Source: Actinomycetota bacterium | Lineage (GTDB): Bacteria; Actinomycetota; Actinomycetes; Streptosporangiales; Streptosporangiaceae | NCBI GenBank assembly: GCA_003161205.1 | Contig: PMOU01000644.1 | Span: 1-7,702 of the forward strand | DNA length: 7,702 bases | Direction: 5' to 3' | Part shown: piece by piece, positions 5,885 to 7,702 of the stretch | How the letters are laid out: the number at the start of each line of letters is the position of its first letter | Position numbering within the stretch: position 1 is the stretch's first letter | Program-made: the position numbers and the translations under genes | The notes under the pieces: model-generated | What the model was told of the DNA's origin: nothing | Database searches by the model: none | What the model saw: the letters and a program-made list of their open reading frames with translations, nothing else

Positions 5885-6577
5885 TTAACCCTGGTGCTGC
5901 GCTACTGCGCCCAGGTGCTGCGCCGGCTCTTGCCGGGCCAGACTGGGCGGCCGGCCAGGAATAGCGGCTGCGCTGTCCTGCATGCTGTCGCGGAGCCTGG
6001 CTAGCCCCTCCCGGATCCTGCCTTTGACGGTGCCGAGGGGGACACAGAGCATGCTGGCGATCTGGATATGGGTATGCCCTTCGTAGAAGGCGAGCATGAT
6101 GGCTTCCCGCTGGTGGCTGCTCAGGCCACTCAGGCACCGGCGCAGCTGCTCGCGCTCCAAGGTGTCCTCAACGATGTCGCTGACATGGTCCGGGGACGGC
6201 ATCGTAGCGGTCCGCTGGTCCCGGGCGGCGGCGGAGGCTACGGACCGGACCCGGTCGATGGCACGGCGGCGGGCGATCGTCATCACCCACGCGGCTGCGC
6301 TGCCCTTCCCGGGGTCATAGCGGGACGCTACCTGCCAGATCTCCAGGAGAACCTCCTGGGCGACCTCCTCGGCCTGCCCCGAATCGCGGAGCACCGCCCG
6401 GATCGCGTTATAGACCCGGGCGGACAACTGCTCATAGACCAGATCGAACGCGCCATGCTCCCCTCGGGCCGCAGCCGCAAGCAGCATGTCCAGGCCATCT
6501 CGACCGAGACTCCCGGTATCCGGCACCTGAGCCAGGCCGACGCGACCAGCCATGTACGCCAATTCGGTGCCCCCCAA
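5885..6577 (-). CDS. ECF-type RNA polymerase sigma factor, SigK-like
   Basis: Group-4 sigma factor that would direct RNA polymerase to a small stress or envelope regulon. Sigma region 2 spans about 30-112: RDSGQAEEVAQEVLLEIW (64-81), FDPxxGS-like YDPGKGSAAAWVMT (87-100) and ARRRAIDRVRSV (102-113). Region 4 spans about 136-198: LEREQLRRCLSGLSSHQREA, then EGHTHIQIASML and PLGTVKGRIREGLARLRD. The EVxQEVLLEIW, RAIDRVRS and VPLGTVKxR patterns resemble the SigK group. In that group the partner is a membrane anti-sigma (RskA type), usually encoded next door; none is visible downstream here. The last 30 residues are an unrelated Pro/Gln-rich extension. The first start in frame is TTG at 6577; an ATG at 6553 would remove eight residues. 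Neither has a good ribosome site. A consensus-like promoter lies about 65 bases upstream. Confidence 0.9.
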   Translation of the reverse strand: MGGTELAYMAGRVGLAQVPDTGSLGRDGLDMLLAAAARGEHGAFDLVYEQLSARVYNAIRAVLRDSGQAEEVAQEVLLEIWQVASRYDPGKGSAAAWVMTIARRRAIDRVRSVASAAARDQRTATMPSPDHVSDIVEDTLEREQLRRCLSGLSSHQREAIMLAFYEGHTHIQIASMLCVPLGTVKGRIREGLARLRDSMQDSAAAIPGRPPSLARQEPAQHLGAVAQHQG

Positions 6578-6641
6578 GGACCCGCAGGTGAATGCGATAG
6601 TGACGGGCGCGGGGTCTTGGCGCAGAAAACCAAACTAAACC

Positions 6642-6671
6642 ATTATAAAGCCTGCCCCCGGCGAAGATCAA
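6642..6671 (-). promoter_or_regulatory. Promoter of the ECF sigma gene
   Basis: On the minus strand, TTGATC (6671-6666) is separated by 18 nt from a perfect TATAAT (6647-6642). That is a housekeeping-sigma pattern, rare by chance in sequence this GC-rich. Transcription should start near 6635, leaving about 58 nt before the TTG start. The -35 overlaps the TGA that would end the upstream STAS reading frame. The promoter does not look like a typical ECF (GGAAC-type) site, so autoregulation by the SigK-like protein is not indicated. Confidence 0.65.
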
Positions 6672-7053
6672 GAAGCCAGCGACATCCCGAAATCGGGGTA
6701 CGCGGACAGAACGTGATCAGCCCCGAGCAGGGCCAGGATGCGGAGCACGGTACGAGAACGCACGACCAGCCGCAGCTCGCATTACGCGCACCGGCGTTGC
6801 GGCAGGCCAGCTGCCGACTGCAAACTCCGGCGCAATCACAGAAAATCGTTACCGTCAGATCCGCGATGACGACGGCCACACCGGGAACGTTGGCGGCAGC
6901 CAACCACTCACCGGCGGAGTCTGCATTAAGGAAATCGATCTGATCCGGCAGCACCACGACAGTCGGGCCGGACAACGCCCCTACCCTGCTCGACGACCCC
7001 CGCACCGATGACACCGGCCAACCCGCCATCCCGCCTTCCCGCCAAGACCCCAT
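6668..7053 (-). pseudogene. STAS-domain anti-sigma-factor antagonist, frameshifted and lacking the phospho-Ser
   Basis: The family normally binds an anti-sigma kinase and is switched off by Ser phosphorylation. The first frame gives PTVVVLPDQIDFLNADSAG, then VVIADLTVTIFCDCAGV. This matches the STAS pattern, in which the phospho-site reads FCDSAG; here Ser is Cys (DCAG). After ARNA (about 6780) the pattern moves to another frame: ELRLVVRSRTVLRILALLG, then ADHVLSAYPDFGMSLAS and TGA (6670-6668). One missing base explains it, since the spacing from GV to ELRL is otherwise as expected. Without the shift the open frame runs to 6643 through Cys/Trp-rich nonsense. The ATG at 7053 lacks a ribosome site; a second in-frame ATG at 7029 has GGAAGG close before it. 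It lies directly upstream of the sigma gene. An antagonist role for the intact ancestor is a family inference. Sequencing error is an alternative to true decay. Confidence 0.75.
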
Positions 7054-7134
7054 TTCACAGTTGGGACAAGCTCGGGCATCCCGAGATCGCGGTAGGACGG
7101 CCGGACGGCATTCCCGCTGCCGGTAGTTCCGCGT

Positions 7135-7332
7135 TTACCGAGGCCGGGGGCTCACCTGTTTCGGCATGCCGTGGATCTGGTGCGTCGCCTGTAGCCCCCG
7201 CCTGGCACAGCGACGTCGGCCGGCGGGTGGCAAGACCCGGATCGCGAGCAGGCCGGCGAGCGCGAAGCCAGCGGCGACGAACATCGCCACCTCGGTCCGG
7301 TGACGGGTCGTGCGGTGGACGGCGACCGGCGC
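7135..7332 (-). pseudogene. Fragment with one membrane helix joined to the sigma remnant
   Basis: The frame of the sigma remnant continues after STLAEH into APVAVHRTTRHRTEV, a hydrophobic helix VAMFVAAGFALAGLLAI, then a basic, low-complexity tail to TAA at 7135. A single late helix followed by a basic tail would fit the C-terminal end of a transporter such as an MFS protein, but this is weak. It does not resemble sigma region 4, which should follow here. It may be a fusion left by a deletion. Confidence 0.25.
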
Positions 7333-7530
7333 GTGTTCAGCCAGGGTACTCATGCCGGGCTGGCCGCCCAGCGGCGCGTCCAGCGAAAACGGCTGGAAGG
7401 CCATCTCAGCCCGCCGAGCCTGCCGCAGGTCATCCCCGCTGACCCCGAGGTGCCGGGCCAGGTCGGAGTCGGCCGGCGTGCGACCCAGTTCCTGGGCCAG
7501 CTGCCCGGTCGCCTCGCGGACCTGGAGTAC
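7333..7530 (-). pseudogene. SigB/SigF-type sigma factor fragment (region 3)
   Basis: The minus strand gives VREATGQLAQELGRTPADSD, then LARHLGVSGDDLRQARRAEM and AFQPFSLDAPLGGQPG. This is the conserved region-3 stretch of actinobacterial SigB/SigF/SigG-type stress and sporulation sigma factors, where (R/Q)EATGxLxQELGRxPxDxDLARHLGVS and FQPxSLDAPL recur. Region 2 is missing because the transposon end begins at 7531-7533, and region 4 is missing because the sequence changes after STLAEH. It cannot make a working sigma factor. Its presence next to a STAS gene fits a former stress-sigma cluster, since such antagonists act on anti-sigma factors of this sigma group. Confidence 0.75.
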
Positions 7531-7702
7531 TAGTGCCGCATCAAGCTACGTTCGCCTTGTCGACGATGCGGCGGAGTCGTTCGTCGTAGGCGTGGTTGTT
7601 GCGCCAGATGATGTACCGGCGGATCATGCTGGCCTGCTCCTTGTGACTGGCGTGGTCGGTCCCGTCGAGCGCGAAGTAGCGCAACGCCGTGAATTGCGCC
7701 TC
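7531..7702. mobile_element. End of an IS630-type insertion sequence at a CTAG target (partial)
   Basis: The element boundary is placed at TA (7531-7532) inside CTAG (7530-7533). IS630-type elements insert at TA, often within CTAG, and duplicate the TA. The inner end reads GTGCCGCATCAAGCTACG, directly after the transposase stop. Sigma-coding sequence stops exactly at this point, which supports the boundary. The other end and its inverted repeat are outside the window. Confidence 0.55.
7541..7702 (-). CDS. IS630-family transposase, C-terminal end (starts beyond right edge)
   Basis: DDE transposase of the IS630/Tc1-mariner-like group. The visible 53 residues include EAQFTALRYFALDGTDH, SHKEQASMIRRYIIWRNN and RLRRIVDKANVA, then TGA (7543-7541). 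This is the usual end of the actinobacterial members: 'LDGTDHxxHxEQxxMIRRYIxWRN...RANVA'. The catalytic residues are upstream and outside the window, so whether the element is intact cannot be judged. The frame is open with no defects in the visible part. The insertion has removed the N-terminal part of the sigma remnant from this locus. Confidence 0.8.
   Translation of the reverse strand, partial: EAQFTALRYFALDGTDHASHKEQASMIRRYIIWRNNHAYDERLRRIVDKANVA

Noticed and set aside
6068..6943. 291-codon plus-strand open frame opposite the sigma and STAS genes
   Set aside because: It is antisense to the sigma regions 2 and 4 and the STAS motifs and has no recognisable domain of its own.
7008..7442. 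144-codon plus-strand open frame opposite the sigma remnant
   Set aside because: It is antisense to recognisable sigma region-3 sequence, Pro/Arg/Ser-rich and without motifs.

Overview
The window comes from a high-GC bacterium, almost certainly an actinomycete. The evidence is the strong G/C bias at third codon positions, GTG and TTG starts, an ECF sigma factor of the SigK type, a STAS anti-sigma-antagonist gene, a SigB/SigF-type sigma remnant, and transposases of kinds common in actinomycetes. I cannot place it to genus. Every gene I can support is read from the minus strand.

Left half (about 1-4840): a cell-envelope or exopolysaccharide cluster read right to left. It starts with an AT-rich control region holding several dyads and a foldable leader (about 4696-4880). 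Next come a small secreted LysM protein (4237-4695) and a large membrane glycosyltransferase (1790-4180). An OafA-type membrane acyltransferase follows (501-1790); its GTG start shares one base with the glycosyltransferase TAG stop. Last is the first part of a membrane fatty-acid desaturase (1-337, running off the left edge). The inferred job is to polymerise and export a glycan (glycosyltransferase), O-acylate it (acyltransferase) and bind the wall or glycan (LysM). The desaturase would alter the surrounding membrane or an acyl donor. The glycosyltransferase is the most unusual gene. Its catalytic part (DAD, TED, QRVRW) is intact, but it is fused to a receiver-like domain without its phospho-acceptor Asp and to a GGDEF-like domain whose signature has become GGGFW and whose I-site is gone.

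Middle (about 4890-5884): no intact gene. It holds two tandem GC-rich hairpins, the multiply frameshifted C-terminal relic of an IS1380-type transposase (5221-5500), and a stretch I could not assign.

Right half (5885-7702): a gene cluster about sigma control in decay. An intact ECF sigma factor of the SigK type (5885-6577) has a good TTGATC-18-TATAAT promoter lying in the 3' end of a STAS gene. That STAS gene has lost its phosphorylatable Ser (DSAG became DCAG) and carries a frameshift. Upstream is a fragment of a SigB/SigF-type sigma factor. It is cut at its N-terminal side, at a CTAG site, by the end of an IS630-type element whose transposase C-terminus fills the right edge. On its other side it runs into an unrelated one-helix sequence. 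No anti-sigma factor gene is visible beside the ECF sigma.
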